The position numbers and the translations under genes are program-made. From Rosa chinensis (taxonomy: Eukaryota > Streptophyta > Magnoliopsida > Rosales > Rosaceae), in the NCBI RefSeq assembly GCF_002994745.2, contig NC_037094.1:24901001-24965000 (forward strand): a stretch of DNA of 64,000 nt. The letters are read 5' to 3'. Below the pieces are notes generated by a model, which saw nothing but the letters and a program-made list of their open reading frames with translations, did not search any database and was not told where the DNA came from. This document shows positions 31,866 through 43,591 of this stretch, one piece after another. How positions within the stretch are numbered: position 1 is the first letter of the stretch; each line of letters opens with the position of its first letter.

Positions 31866-34669
31866 TTATCTTTGAAGCCTCCTCTGCAGTTTTGCTTTGT
31901 AGACAACAGCTCTGACATAAATCCAATCTTTTGCATTGTCCAGGAATTTCAAAAAAGCATATCTCCAAGAACTCTTAAGCAATAAACTGCCGCAGACTAT
32001 CCAAAACCCAGTGATGAATCCCAACACTGTACTGATGAAGAACTTCAAGCTTATGAGACCATCATTATCGTGTTCCTTGTCATGATCATCTTCAGTTGCT
32101 TCATCTCCAGGGCAATTTGGTGAGAGTGGTGGTCCGCAGAGTCCAGGATTTCCCATATATTTAGAAGCATTGAAAGTCTGAAGTTGGGTGCTTAGTGGAA
32201 TTCTTCCGGACAACTGGTTGTTTGATAAGTCCAAGACTCCAAGAAAATGCAAACTCGAAAAACTGGTAGGAATATGACCAGATATCTGGTTTCTTGACAA
32301 ATCAAGAGATTCTAACTTCTGCATGTTACCAAAGTTTTCAGGAAGCTTTCCGGTCAAATTGTTTCTTGACAGGTTCAAAGAAATCAAGTTTGTCAGACGC
32401 GTTATACTTTCCGGAATTTCTCCAACCAAATAATTGCTTGAAATGTCAATGCCTCTCATACCCACAAGATTTTCCCCGAACTCAATTTCTATTCCTTTCC
32501 ACACAAGTTCCACAGATAAACCATTAACTCCGACAGAATCATCAGCCAAAACTGATATATTATTCAAGCAATGTGGCAAGCCTCCTGAAATATTGTTGTG
32601 AGAGAGGTCCAAAAAATGAATGATGGCTAGTCTGCACAGAGTTAAGGGTATGATTCCATTGAACTCATTGGCACGTAAGCGTAGAATCACCAAGTTTATT
32701 AGGCTTGGGCCTATCCATGTTGGTATCTTGCCGGAAAAGTTATTGTCCCCAAGGTCAACAACTGCTAATTCCGTACAATTTTCAAAAGAAGGCAATTCTC
32801 CTGAAAACTTGTTACCATGTAAATTTAATATCCTAATTACCTTTAAATTTCCCAACATGCTTGGTATTTTTCCAGTCAATTTATTCCTGCCCAAATTCAA
32901 TACTCTTAATAATTTAAATTGCATCCAACAGTTAGGAAGCTCTCCTGACAGTAGGTTCTCAGAAATGTCAACATACTCCAAATGTGGAATCTGCGTTGCA
33001 CATAAGGAAGACAGTGGTCCTGAAATCATGTTATTCGAGAGGTACAACCCGTTGAGCCTCGGAGAAAATGATGGCAATGTGCCAGAAAGTAGATTAGAAG
33101 ACAAGTTGACAACAACCAAGCTTCTTGTTGACAGATTCGGCAGTTTCCCATGTATTTGGTTCATAGAGAGATCTAATTCAGATATGCCAGAAAATAGATC
33201 CCAACACTTATCAGGTAATGGTCCAAATATTCCAGCATTAGACAGATAAAGAAAAGCAAGATTTGTCTGCGTTAGAATCCATTTGGGAAAAGCTGGGCCC
33301 ACCCACCTTGCAAGAGGACATGTCTAACCAATAAAGTTGAAATGGTGGATTCCAATCTGAGCTCAGGTTAATTGATAGAGAAATGGTTATTAGAAATGGC
33401 TAGAGACTGTAAACGAGAGAGCTTCAAAAAGTGGGCTTCTGTTATGACACCACTCAGAGAATTCTGGACGAGAGATAAAACTTCAAGGCTAGAAAGTTGC
33501 CCAACACTCTCGGGTAGAGACCCATTTAGTTGATTGGCGGCAAGATTTAACTCTCTTAACATTGAAAAACGTGCCAAATCTGGCAACGACCCCCAAAACA
33601 GGTTCCCTATCAAGTCCAATGTCTCAAGTGTGTTCTTAGCACAAGACAAGTTTTTAATAGAGTCCTCAATGTTTTCAGACAATTGGTTTGACCGTAAGGT
33701 CAACGACTCTAAGCTGCATAAGTTTTGAAAGCTTTTTGGTATCCCACCTTCAAGTTGATTGAAAGAGAGATCTAGTGATGCTAGAGAAAGCATGCTTTTG
33801 AAGACATCTGGGATGGGACCTTGTAACTGATCTCCTTGCAATCCAATATGGATAAATTTGCTGCTGACATTGGCTATCCAATAAAATATTGAAGAATTAA
33901 GAGAGTTATAACAGAGGTCAAGGAGTTGAAGAGAGGTGGAAGAATTAATAAAGGAAAGTGATCTTAGATTGACATCAGGAAGGTCACACATGAATAACTC
34001 GAGCTCTGTCAGTAAAGTGAGCTTGCTCAAAGATTCTGGCCAATTCACAGCCTCAGACAAATTCAGCTGTGACATGTTCAGGTATCTCAAGGAAGAAAGA
34101 TGAGATAACCACTCAAGATTTTCAGAACTAACAACTTGGTTACCGTAAAGATCAAGAGTGTGCAAATTAGAGAGGTTTCCAAGTTGGGGAGGAACAGGTC
34201 CCCTGAAATTAGCACCTGCAAGTTTGAGTTCTTTCAATTGACTCAAAGAGCCAATGAACTTGGGAATCATAGTTCCTTCAAAATCATTATAACTGAGATC
34301 CAAGTAATTTAGATATGGCAATTCAAGTAGTGAATGACTAATTTCACCTCTAAAAGGAACTTCAATAGAATTGAGATATGGATCATAACTAAAGGAGAAA
34401 TCAAGACTGGTGACATGACCTGTTTGGTTGTTGCAGGCTATTCCTCTCCACTTGCAGCAATCTTTCTCACTTTTCCAAGAGGCAAGAGCGTTGGACTTAT
34501 CCACAAGGCCTTGCTTGAACTGGAGAAGAGCATGCCTTTCACTCTCCAAGCACATGATGTTGTTGGAGCTTCCAACACTAGAACAAGAAATAGCAGAGGC
34601 AATGGCCAGGCACACAAGCCCAACCAAAACAGAATGCATAGACCCACCACTCATTATACTGAAAAACAT
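31866..34669 (-). pseudogene. RLP3: LRR receptor-like protein with two 4-bp insertions
   Basis: The start is the ATG at 34669 (MFFSIMSGGSMHS, same signal peptide as RLP1). The first frame runs 433 codons to a stop at 33368. The second frame, 33302-31866, continues from GPAFPKWI to the tail (KAKLQRRLQR). Against RLP4 there are two extra tetranucleotides, AATT at about 33370 and CCCA at about 33300; together they shift the frame by 8, so it is not restored. Joined, it would be about 930 residues with all domains. The 5' half is close to RLP1 and RLP4, while the 3' half is clearly more diverged (acidic linker EDDHDKEHDND). If either indel is a sequencing error the call changes. Confidence 0.88.
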
Positions 34670-34725
34670 GATTATGAAGATGATGTACAGATTGCAGAGC
34701 GAAGAAGATGCAAGTTATAAGACTA

Positions 34726-35040
34726 CTATATACTGCTAATACTCCTAAAAGTGGATCAAATAACGCGTCATTCTTTTTTTGCTTACTTTTGTCAAAATTC
34801 AACAAAGCAATCAGATATTAAAACTTCATCTAAGTTGGTTTGAATAGGTTACAAATTTACAATGTTTTGTACTATCATAGATTCTCACTTTTTTGAATGA
34901 ATATTCATCAACTTCTCTGATATATAAAAAAATAAAAAAATTCAAGATGTAGTACTTGGGCCTGGGCCCTCAACTGGAGCCCAAAGCCCTTAAGCCCTTA
35001 AAAAATTGAGATATTTGTAAAACCTCTTCCTCTATTTATT
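34726..35040. promoter_or_regulatory. Divergent promoter region, RLP3 / small gene
   Basis: Shared upstream region of RLP3 (minus) and the small gene (plus). The TATATATAGTTGAAGC block before RLP1 and RLP4 is absent, and only CTATATA near 34726 remains, so RLP3 may be expressed differently. GGGCCTGGGCCC and AGCCCAAAGCCC occur at 34960-34990. Confidence 0.4.
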
Positions 35041-35047
35041 CATGAAA

Positions 35048-35261
35048 ATGGAGAAAGCTTTCAGTCTGGTTCAGACAGTTGCAGTGGCAACTGTCTTCTC
35101 TGCCGTTTCCGGCTGGTACTTACTTTTCTCACTTCCCGGAATTCCATTCTTTTCAAATTTTAACAAATAATTTTGGAAGAGAATCTGCTCGCAAAGAGCT
35201 CGGAAGCTTAATCGAAGACCTTCGCCGCCAGAATCCCAATTCCGATCCACCTCATTCCTGA
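35048..35261 (+). pseudogene. 56-residue two-exon gene, unit 3, 3' splice site deleted
   Basis: Exon 1 is complete (35048-35115: MEKAFSLVQTVAVATVFSAV, then SGW) with a GT donor. A 25-bp deletion between TTTG repeats has removed the acceptor and the first codons of exon 2, which resumes at 35175 (GRESARKEL to the TGA at 35259-35261). The predicted intact protein has a hydrophobic N-terminal stretch like a membrane anchor and a polar end. I do not know a function. Confidence 0.6.
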
Positions 35262-36538
35262 CTTCATTTGTGTACTTCCATTCTCTCACTCATTCACTCA
35301 CTACCCACATAGTTATTTGTTTACTAAATAATTCTAATTGGGTGTGCTTGGTTGGGCTCAACGTGTGCTCTTGTTGCAACTAAAATGGATTAAAACTAAA
35401 AGGGTTCCACTGTTAATGCCAAAAGCAGAGGACTTGGGTCAAAATTACAAGACTTTAGTAAAAACCCAATGCTGTAACTCTAGGATATAATTCAGTTTAC
35501 TCATCAAGCCAACCTTAGGACATGCTTCTTCTTTTTCCCTCATTGTTTAAGTTTTCATGTCATTACAGGCTCAACATGAAATTGGAATCATAGTATTCTT
35601 ACAGCTGATAAAGATATTGTGTGAACTTATTTATTTTATATTTTAAATTTCCTTCTTAGGTGGAATGACGTGGTGTTTGAACCTAGACAGTAGATGCTCT
35701 TGTATTCCTCTCTTTGGGTGCATGTTAATTAGTCTTTTACTGCTTTTATATAATTGGTACTCTTCTCCGCGTACTTGAAATTAAATGTGAATTGAAATAG
35801 CTGCATGAAATATCATTCACAATGTGAATTCTTGTTTAAGTTTGAATTTTGATTCATGTATCAAGTAGGGATCTCTGTTTAGATTGTGACTTATTCAGGT
35901 GTTCGGGTGCAGGTTCACGGCATCAGGTGGGCAGTGTGGAAGTCCCTTCATTTGTTAAAGCTTGAGAAAACATTGTCTTAAGGCCTTACTGGAAAACTCC
36001 TTCGGCCACCTTCGGCTATTTTCAGGTCATCTTACCTATCCTTGACAGCAGAATGTGCATTCCTGAGGAGTTTAGATATTAACTTTAAAACCTTTGTATG
36101 CTGACTTGCATTGAAGATTACAGCTTTATGCTGTGACATAGTTGTTATTCAAGATGAATGAATTAGATAATGTAGTTGGTGTTGATCATACTCTTTGGTG
36201 TTTCAAATTAATGAAAAGCATTCTGTGAATCAATGTGTCAATATTACTTGTTGTGGATCATAGAGGCTTTGCCCTGCCTGTCATGATGATGAAATAATTA
36301 ATGTATCTCAGACTTTCCATGCAATGTTCTCTTTATTTTTCTGAAAGGCTAACATTATGTTTCTGCTCTGACCCACTCTCTTGTACCAAAATATGCAAAC
36401 CTAGTGGCGAAGTGGTTGATGATTTGTATCTGTCTATGGCCTTTTGGCATGTACTTTGGTTGTTTTATCAGTAGTTGTCAACTAATTTGCTAAAACACTG
36501 AAAACGGTATTGGATAGTTAAATTAAGCTCATCACTAT
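35262..36538. other. Non-coding part of unit 3
   Basis: Collinear with 10830-12160 of unit 1. The exon-like patch GTTCACGGCATCAGGTGGGC is at 35913. No gene seen. Confidence 0.5.
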
Positions 36539-36754
36539 TTGCATGAAGCCCTTTTTCTTCATGGTACAGATGGTAATATTGAAGGGGCATTGAACTTTCC
36601 TACAAGAACTAGTTTCTTGTTCATCAGCAAAAACAAGAAGCATTCTAAAGTCTTGGAATTAGGGAGGTTTGAGCTCAACAGGGATGAGCTGGTGGCTGTT
36701 AAAACTCAATTCAAGAAAGAGATAAGTGAAGTCAAAGAAACCAGTTTGATATAG
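36539..36754 (+). CDS. Unrecognised 71-residue ORF, unit 3
   Basis: Reads MHEALFLHGTDGNIEGALNF, then a lysine-rich half (FISKNKKHSKVLELGRFEL, VKTQFKKEISEVKETSLI). This is the best-kept of the array copies. CATGGTACAG before GATGGTAAT could be a splice acceptor, so the first codons may be intron. No domain is recognised; the second half could form a charged helix. Frame retention in two of the copies is suggestive but not proof of function. Confidence 0.35.
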   Translation: MHEALFLHGTDGNIEGALNFPTRTSFLFISKNKKHSKVLELGRFELNRDELVAVKTQFKKEISEVKETSLI

Positions 36755-37329
36755 ATTTTTAGTGAGTTTTTGTGTTAAGGAGCCCCTCCCGTTCTTGGAG
36801 CAGCTTCCTCTCCTATGAGCTACAAGATATTATCTGCCTGCACCCATTTTTTACATATATAGAAATGATATTCCTTTGTTTCCAACATTAAGTATATCAG
36901 AAAAGGTTTAGTATGAGTCTTCCATTTCCAGCACTGTAGCTATTTTAAACAATAAGCAAAGAAAATAGAAATTAGTGATGATATATTGGAAGTTGTAGAT
37001 ACTTCACTAAAAAGCATGAATGCAAATTACTCGACACACTGGACTAGATTGACAACTATTCTCATGAGTCATCTGAACATCATCCTCTAAACTAGATGAA
37101 AACCTGGTTTGAATGAACATCAACTGACCATTCAGGTAATGGAGACATATACAGGGAATTTTTTAACCATTTTAGGCCTCAGCATCTGATGCCAAGTATG
37201 GTTTGCTTATAATTAATTACTCCTTTTATCCCTCACTCCCTCCCTATTTTTTTCTCTCACTATATTACAGAAATTAACTATATACTCGGACACTCTGTTT
37301 GTACATAAAGATGCACTTATACAATTTTT
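36755..37329. other. BAM3 3'-flank copy, unit 3
   Basis: No gene. It matches 56938-57363. A small unique insert (TAAGGAGCCCCTCCCGTTCT) starts at 36776. Confidence 0.6.
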
Positions 37330-38119
37330 CTACACAAGAACAGTTTCCTTTTCTTCCTGGACATTCTTCTCCTTGATAAGGCGGACAAAAAGGTTGGTTC
37401 CAGTGGAGTCACACTCTGACAGTCTTTCATTCCGGCCACCTTCAGCCATGCCTTTCACAAATTCAACCATGTTCCGCCAGTTGTCCCCTTCGAACAATCT
37501 CTTATTCAATCTTAGGTATGTGAAAGCACTCAACGGATTGCCGAAATCTGATCTGCTTGTGGCCAAAACTTGTCCATATGCACCAGAATCATACCTCTCC
37601 AGAGCATTCTCTCCTGCAAGTTCAATTCCAACACTCTTGGTTGCCATCTTTACTTGCCGGACTAACCCCTCAGGCGAGCAATTTGCATTGTCAGGCTGTT
37701 CTCCATCTTTCATTTCCATGCAGGTGAAGTTTAATACAACCCCATGTTTGCTGAACATTTTTTCTGTTGGTATGTAACCATCTCTAAGTCAAGTATTATA
37801 GTAGCCAGCAGTTAATTCAGCAGCATGGGATCTTGTTCTGTAGTGCCAATGAATCCCAGCTACCTTTCCAGATAGTTTAGCTCCAGTTCCTTGGAACACT
37901 CCTTTTGCAGCTGCCAGGAGTCTATCTCCGTGCCTTAATAGCTTCTCTGAGTACCATTCGAGGAAGAACTGTCCATACTCGGTATTCCAGGTTCCATCTC
38001 TTTTGAAAAATCCGGTGTCTTCAGGAAACTGATTGTACTGGCCGGAATCATGGGTTCAGTCCTCCCCAATCTCTCTTTCCTTGTGCCTCTGCTGATGCTT
38101 CCAGGGAAGCCTTCATGTA
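37330..38119 (-). pseudogene. BAM3 exon 4 copy, unit 3, with nonsense and indels
   Basis: 790 bp against 792 bp in the intact exon 4. The last 142 codons are open ([20 protein letters not shown] to TVLV-stop), including the region of the catalytic base. Upstream, AGA in GYYNTRL has become TGA, and a net 2-bp loss lies near 38050. Exons 1-3 are absent. Intron 3 continues to about 38210 and then joins kinase sequence. It is a duplicated fragment, not a gene. Confidence 0.92.
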
Positions 38120-38222
38120 CTGTGACAAGAAACCTTGTTTAGAAATAGCAATATACCAATATTCTCTACAATCTTTTAGGTGCCTTTCTGATCGATTTTT
38201 GGTAGCATGAAAAATCTTTTAG

Positions 38223-41200
38223 GTGCCATTCCAAGAGCTCAGGGATTCAACCAATGGCTTCAGCAGGTCGCAAAAGCTTGGTGAAGGAGGCTTTGGGAGT
38301 GTGTATAAAGGAATAATCAAGCCCAAAAATGGCAAGGGTAGTCCAATTTTTGTTGCCATAAAGAAGTTGAATCCACATAGCTTACAGGTTCCAATTCTTA
38401 TCTTCATTAAGGAACTTTAACTGTTTGCTTAATTTTTCAATTTTTTCTGTCTGTTTTTCTTCCACTTGGTTGGTTGGTTTTCTTAGTCTTGGATGTTGAA
38501 TGATTGTGATGATAGCATTGAATGGTATTATAATCTGATCTGAAAGTGTTGTTATATTGGATAGTGAATTATATTAGTTTGTTTTTGGGGTTGAATTACT
38601 CCTAAAGAATAGTTATATATATCTCCATGTTTTGACTATACTTCTAGTAGTGGCCCTGTTCTGCATTTGTTAATAAACACATGGTTTTTAATTGATTAGT
38701 ACATGTGGTTTGTTTAGTAGATTTGTTGGGTGTCTGTGATTTTATATACATGTTAATATAGCTTGTCAGTTGAACTTAGATTTTCATTGGATTTATAACT
38801 CCTGTATACTGCTTCAATAGAATCCCAAAATACATGGTAGGCACTAGGCACTTGGCATAGTAAAGTGGGGTGGAAAAAAGGGCATGGGTTTACCAACCAA
38901 TCTGTCATTCCTAATTCTTGGCCAATCGGAGTGGGAATGTAATGGAAGTTAATAATCAATAGAGAATGTGGTAAAGTGAGTAGGGCATGAAAAAGACTAA
39001 ATGCGACATAATGATTTTCTATCGAGGTTGAAAGAAATCTGAATGTCTTCTATTGATCAAGTCACTGAAGTTCTGTGGTATACATTAGTTAACGACCCTA
39101 CATGTAGTTCGGTGGAATATGACAATTGTGGACCTTGGAATCCATCTGGTGCTGGAACTCTAGGAATGTGGAGATTATATCATCATTTGTAGTGTTAGCA
39201 AGAACCAGAAGGAAAGTGAATACTAATACAAGGCAAATGGATTTCATGCAGTGTTTGAAAACCATTCCTAAAGTGAATGGTAAATAGTTTTGTTTTTCTC
39301 AGCTGGAAAACATATTATGCAGCGTTCTTTGTCTGACAATGCTCTTACCAGTTACTAAAGAAAGAGATTTTTGCTCTCAAGAACTTGAATTGGAACAGAT
39401 TGTCAAATTTTGTGGAAATAGTACTTTATATTTGAGAATGGATAAAAGTAATGATTAAGCCCTTGAGATGATATTGGCCTGTGTAAAAGATACATCTCAT
39501 TACTCTTTTAAAGAGTTGAGAGAGATCCGCACATTCAACTAAACTCTGAGTTCAAAGTTATCCTTTCCTAAACACCCATTTTGTAGACATTGTGTGCCTC
39601 TATATTATTTTTATCTATTTAGTTGTCAAGCTTATGGTTCTTTGCTGTTTTCATATGGTCATAAAGAGTGGCTAGCAGAGGTTCAATTTCTTGGTGTGGT
39701 AAATCACCCAAATCTGGTAAAGCTTCTAGGATATTGCTCTATAGATGGAGAAAGAGGGATCCAACGGCTATTGGTATATGAATATATGCCTAATAGTATA
39801 TGAATATATGCCTAATAGGAGCTTAGAAGATCATCTTTTCAACAGGGCTCTGAACCCTCTTCCTTGGATCACAAGGTTACAAATAATGCTTGGTGCTGCT
39901 CAAGGATTGGCTTATCTACACGAGGGACTGGAAGTCCAGGTGAATATAGTTTTCATTTCTTTGACCTATGTTTGACCATGTATTTCCTTTCAGTTTGTTT
40001 GGAATGTAGAACTACCATATCATGTGAACATGTGACTCATATATGTTATTTTGACCAATGGAACACCAAATCAGTGTGACCTGCTTAAGATAGTGTAGTA
40101 TTAGAACCATAACTAATGATTGGAATGTGGCAACTACTTATTACGTTATACATCTTTTACTTGTTTGCTGCATTTATTGTGGCATCTCTCGTTTCGGAAC
40201 TTAAATTGTATCCGCTACCAATATAATTGCCTTCAGTTACATACGTTGGTGGACACTGTCACTTCAGTAACTATCCATTATCTTGATGTATTCTGTTCTC
40301 TAAAAGCTTTAGCTGTTGGGACCCTGTGGTTGTGTCACATGGTAAAAGAGTTCTTGTGTTCAAAACCTTTGAATGACATTGCACTCTTTTTTGCTGTCTA
40401 GTACTAATTGAATTTGGACATAAAACTTCGAAGTAATATAAAAGAAGCATGAACTAAGTTATCATTGTGTAATCATATTGTAATTTCTGCGCATTAATAG
40501 GTACCCCCTGTTTACTTCAGCACACTAGTCCACTGATCTTGTTCTTCCATTGCTGAAGCTGAAAGTCAATTAAGGGTAAAATTTAAGTTCTCGCTACTTA
40601 AAAATGCTTTCTTTGCTTTAATTTTAATGTTATGATACTACATAGCTACATAGATTTGGTTAAGCTCTGCTTGTGAGGTTGAAACAAAAGTCATCTTCTA
40701 TTTTTGCTTCTGGCCATCAATATCCAAATGCTAAAGAGTGTATTTAAGGATGGTAGATAATGGCTTACCTCGCATGGTAACTCTTTATTTGTTTGAAGAC
40801 AAGAATTTTTATATACTTTGTTGAACCTTTTTTGTTGCATTGTTTCAATAGGTGATATATCGAGATTTCAAATCCTCCAACGTGCTCTTGGATGAGGACT
40901 TTAAGCCGAAGCTCTCAGACTTCGGGCTTGCTAGAGAAGGGCCAAAGGGTGACCGTACTCATGTATCGACAGCAGTAAGTAGATAATAGATGACTTATTT
41001 TACTACTAGCCCAAGTTCTTTTAGAACTCGATGTCAACTTCATTTGGAGGTTGGCGGAATCTTGTTTGCATTGCAATCTTGAGAGGACAATTGGTATTAG
41101 TTATTATTCGCCTTTCTGGTTCTTTGCTTCTATTTAACATTTCCCTGGTTCATATTGTATTTGCTTTTGTTATCAGGTGGTAGGGACTTATGGATATGCT

Positions 41201-41563
41201 GCCCCAGAGTATGTTGAAACAGGCCATCTTTCCATCCATAGTGACTTACGGAGTTTTGGTGTGGTGCTGTATTAGATCCTCACTGAGAGGCGTGTCTTAG
41301 AAAGACACCGGCCAACAGCGGAGCAGAATCTTCTTTATTGGGTTAGATAGTACCCTGCAGACAGTAAAAAATTCAGCATGATAATAGATCCGCTTCTGAG
41401 AGACTAGTATTCTTTTAATGCAGCTCGGAAAATTGCCTAGTTGGCAGATAGCTGCCTGAACAAGAATGCAAAAGACCGGCCAACAATGAATCAGGTAGTA
41501 GAGATCTTGAAGCAAGATATACAAGATTCAGGTACCAACTCTGTAAATAACAATTTGAGGTGA
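38223..41563 (+). pseudogene. Receptor-like cytoplasmic kinase (PCRK1/PBL-like, RLCK VII), broken
   Basis: Four exon pieces are visible. 38223-38387 carries FQELRDSTNGFS, the glycine loop LGEGGFGSVYKG and VAIKKLN. 39658-39939 carries [20 protein letters not shown] through GLAYLHEG. 40852-40974 carries [17 protein letters not shown], the DFG motif and HVSTA. 41177-41563 carries [19 protein letters not shown] onward. The N-terminal exon is missing and is replaced by BAM3 intron. A 22-bp tandem duplication (39775-39818) shifts exon 2, its acceptor AG is lost, and exon 4 has stops at 41273, 41348 and 41405. PCRK1-type kinases relay signals from immune receptors at the plasma membrane; this copy cannot. 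Confidence 0.9.
39940..40851 (+). other. Intron of the kinase relic
   Basis: 912 bp between GT (39940) and AG (40850-40851). No embedded gene. Confidence 0.6.
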
Positions 41564-42479
41564 TATAAGAGAGAAGCCTGTGATCAAATCAAACGAAAGC
41601 ATTAGTAATAGTGTCTGCTGTGACTATGTTCTATTTAAATTTTTTAACAGGTTGAAATGATTGGATATGTGGAAATGGTTTGTAAAAGTTCCAATTTTGC
41701 AGACTTCAAATATTTTTAACCTCCTCTATTTTTACACCCTTCATATTAACCGAAGTCTCTGGTCCAACATAGGATGGTTTGATCACTACTCAGAGAGGGT
41801 GTGTACTACTTGAGGGGGTTCAAGTACAATTGGAAGGTTAATTATTATTTCTACGTTTTGTTTTCCTGAGATTGAAGCTATGAAAGTTTGAGCAAAGAAT
41901 GCAGAAAAAGAGGGAGTGAAAAGAATTACAAAAGACTCGATCACTCATTAGAAAAGGGTAGTTGATTTTATAAGGCTTTGATGATTTCACCACCTCAGTG
42001 TCAAATGATCTCTTGGAGCTACAATGTGCGCTTTCTTGTTTGCTGGTTAGTGATGTATGAAACCTTGAAGAAACTACTGTACAATATACATCTGTTTTTG
42101 GTTGCTTGTCTTAGAAAGCAAAATTGGTATATTCTGTCACATTCACATATCCGTTGTTATCTTACATTAGAAGTATGCATTCTAAACTGAAACAAGGTAA
42201 AAAAGAAAAAGAAAGAAAGAGCGAAATGCAGCTACAAATTGAAGAAGGAGAAGGCAAAGACATCTCAAATCAGAAAAACCTCCCATATCCTGGTTACTCT
42301 AGAGTAGGCTACTAATTCCTTCCTCCACGGTAGGCTGCAACTTCTAAGATCATCTTATGAAGAAAAAAAGACCACACTATAAATATTTATGTAAGTACGA
42401 AACAATAAATGATGATCAGCTGGTATTATTAGATAAATCCTATCTTTTGTACCATACATGAATTTGAAATAGGCGCATC
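41564..42479. other. Kinase 3' flank, unit 3
   Basis: Collinear with 20166-21100. No gene. Confidence 0.6.
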
Positions 42480-42800
42480 CCATGAAGACTTTAGTAGTGA
42501 AGTGTCACAGACTCCCAAAATCCTCTGAAGAATCCAAGCAATGCACTATCGTTTTAAAATCCTAGGTTTCTGATACCATCAGTTTTCTCACTTCCATTGC
42601 CACTAGAGATACCAGGATCTTGAGCAGTCACATATTTCGGGGACTTAAGTGTTAGCTGTGGTCTGCAAAGTCCAAAATTCCCCATAGATGCAGAGTAATA
42701 AAATCTCTGAAGTTTGAGTTCTTCCTGACAAGTTGTAGTACGGTAAGTCCAAGGCACTAAGAAATTTCAAGCTCGAAAAGCTTGTAGGATTCTACCGGAT
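42480..42800 (-). pseudogene. C-terminal relic of the second RLP subtype, unit 3
   Basis: The minus strand shows SMGNFGLCRPQLTLKSPKYV, then QDPGISSGNGSEKTDGIRNL and GF, aligning with MGNLGLCGPPL and the linker of RLP1-4. Membrane and tail parts follow in broken frames. It is the clearest of the three relics. Confidence 0.75.
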
Positions 42801-43118
42801 AGCTGTTTTCTGAAGAATCAAGAAACGCTATCATCTTCAAGTGACCAAAGTTGTTAGCACCCTTGCTTGTCAAGTAATTTACTTGAGAGCTGGAGAAGCA
42901 CATTCCTTATGTTTGGAGGAAATGGTTGTAGTAAGTGGTTAGATCTCAATTAAATAGGGTGTAGTTTTTTTTTTTTTTTTATGATACATTGGAAACTTCT
43001 CGGGGATTTGATTCGTAGAGTGCTAGAATAAACTTTCCAATACTTGTTAGGCACTGAATGGGATATTCTAGAAATTGCAGAAATGAAGATAATGATGCTC
43101 TCTCTGCTCTAAATCCAA

Positions 43119-43167
<49 letters not shown>

Positions 43168-43170
<3 letters not shown>

Positions 43171-43536
43171 TCCTATCCAGAGCGAGGCATCGCTTTGAAA
43201 TTTCAGAGCGAGGTTAGGGTTTGGGGTCACTTTTCGGTCGCATATCCACATCTCGACCGTTCAGTTTCTAGGTACTAATGTATAGATCATCTCTGCAAAA
43301 TTTCAACGAAATTGATGGTGTTTAAGGTATCTAACTCGCTTAAACAAATGGACGAACTGAATCTGTCCAACCTGAACCGTACTAGCTTTAAGGCAGTTAT
43401 CAATGCCTTAACGACCATCAATTTGGCTGAAATTTTGCAGAGATGATCTATACATTGGTACCTAGAAACTGAACGGTCGAGATGTGGATATGCGACCGAA
43501 AAGTGACCCTAAACCCTAACCTCGCTCTGGATAGGA

Positions 43537-43540
<4 letters not shown>
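43168..43540. mobile_element. Foldback MITE with about 127-bp inverted arms inside a TA microsatellite
   Basis: Left arm 43168-43320 and right arm 43414-43540 are near-perfect reverse complements, starting AGATCCTATCCAGAGCGAGG. The left arm has a 26-bp insertion that duplicates CAGAGCGAGG. About 93 bp of spacer separates the arms. Long TA repeats flank both sides (about 43122-43167 and 43541-43588), so the target duplication cannot be read. The unit-1 paralog (about 21690) lacks both element and TA repeat. The long arms suggest a Mutator-like or foldback origin. Confidence 0.85.

Positions 43541-43588
<48 letters not shown>

Positions 43589-43591
<3 letters not shown>

Noticed and set aside
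32620..33249. 209-codon plus-strand ORF
   Set aside because: It is the exact antisense of the RLP3 LRR region; similar antisense frames occur in every RLP copy because of LRR codon periodicity.
37373..37777. 134-codon plus-strand ORFs here and at 57407-57811
   Set aside because: Antisense shadows of BAM3 exon 4 and its pseudogene copy.
42979..43251. Minus-strand ORF with alternating Ile-Tyr
   Set aside because: It is translation of the TA microsatellite.
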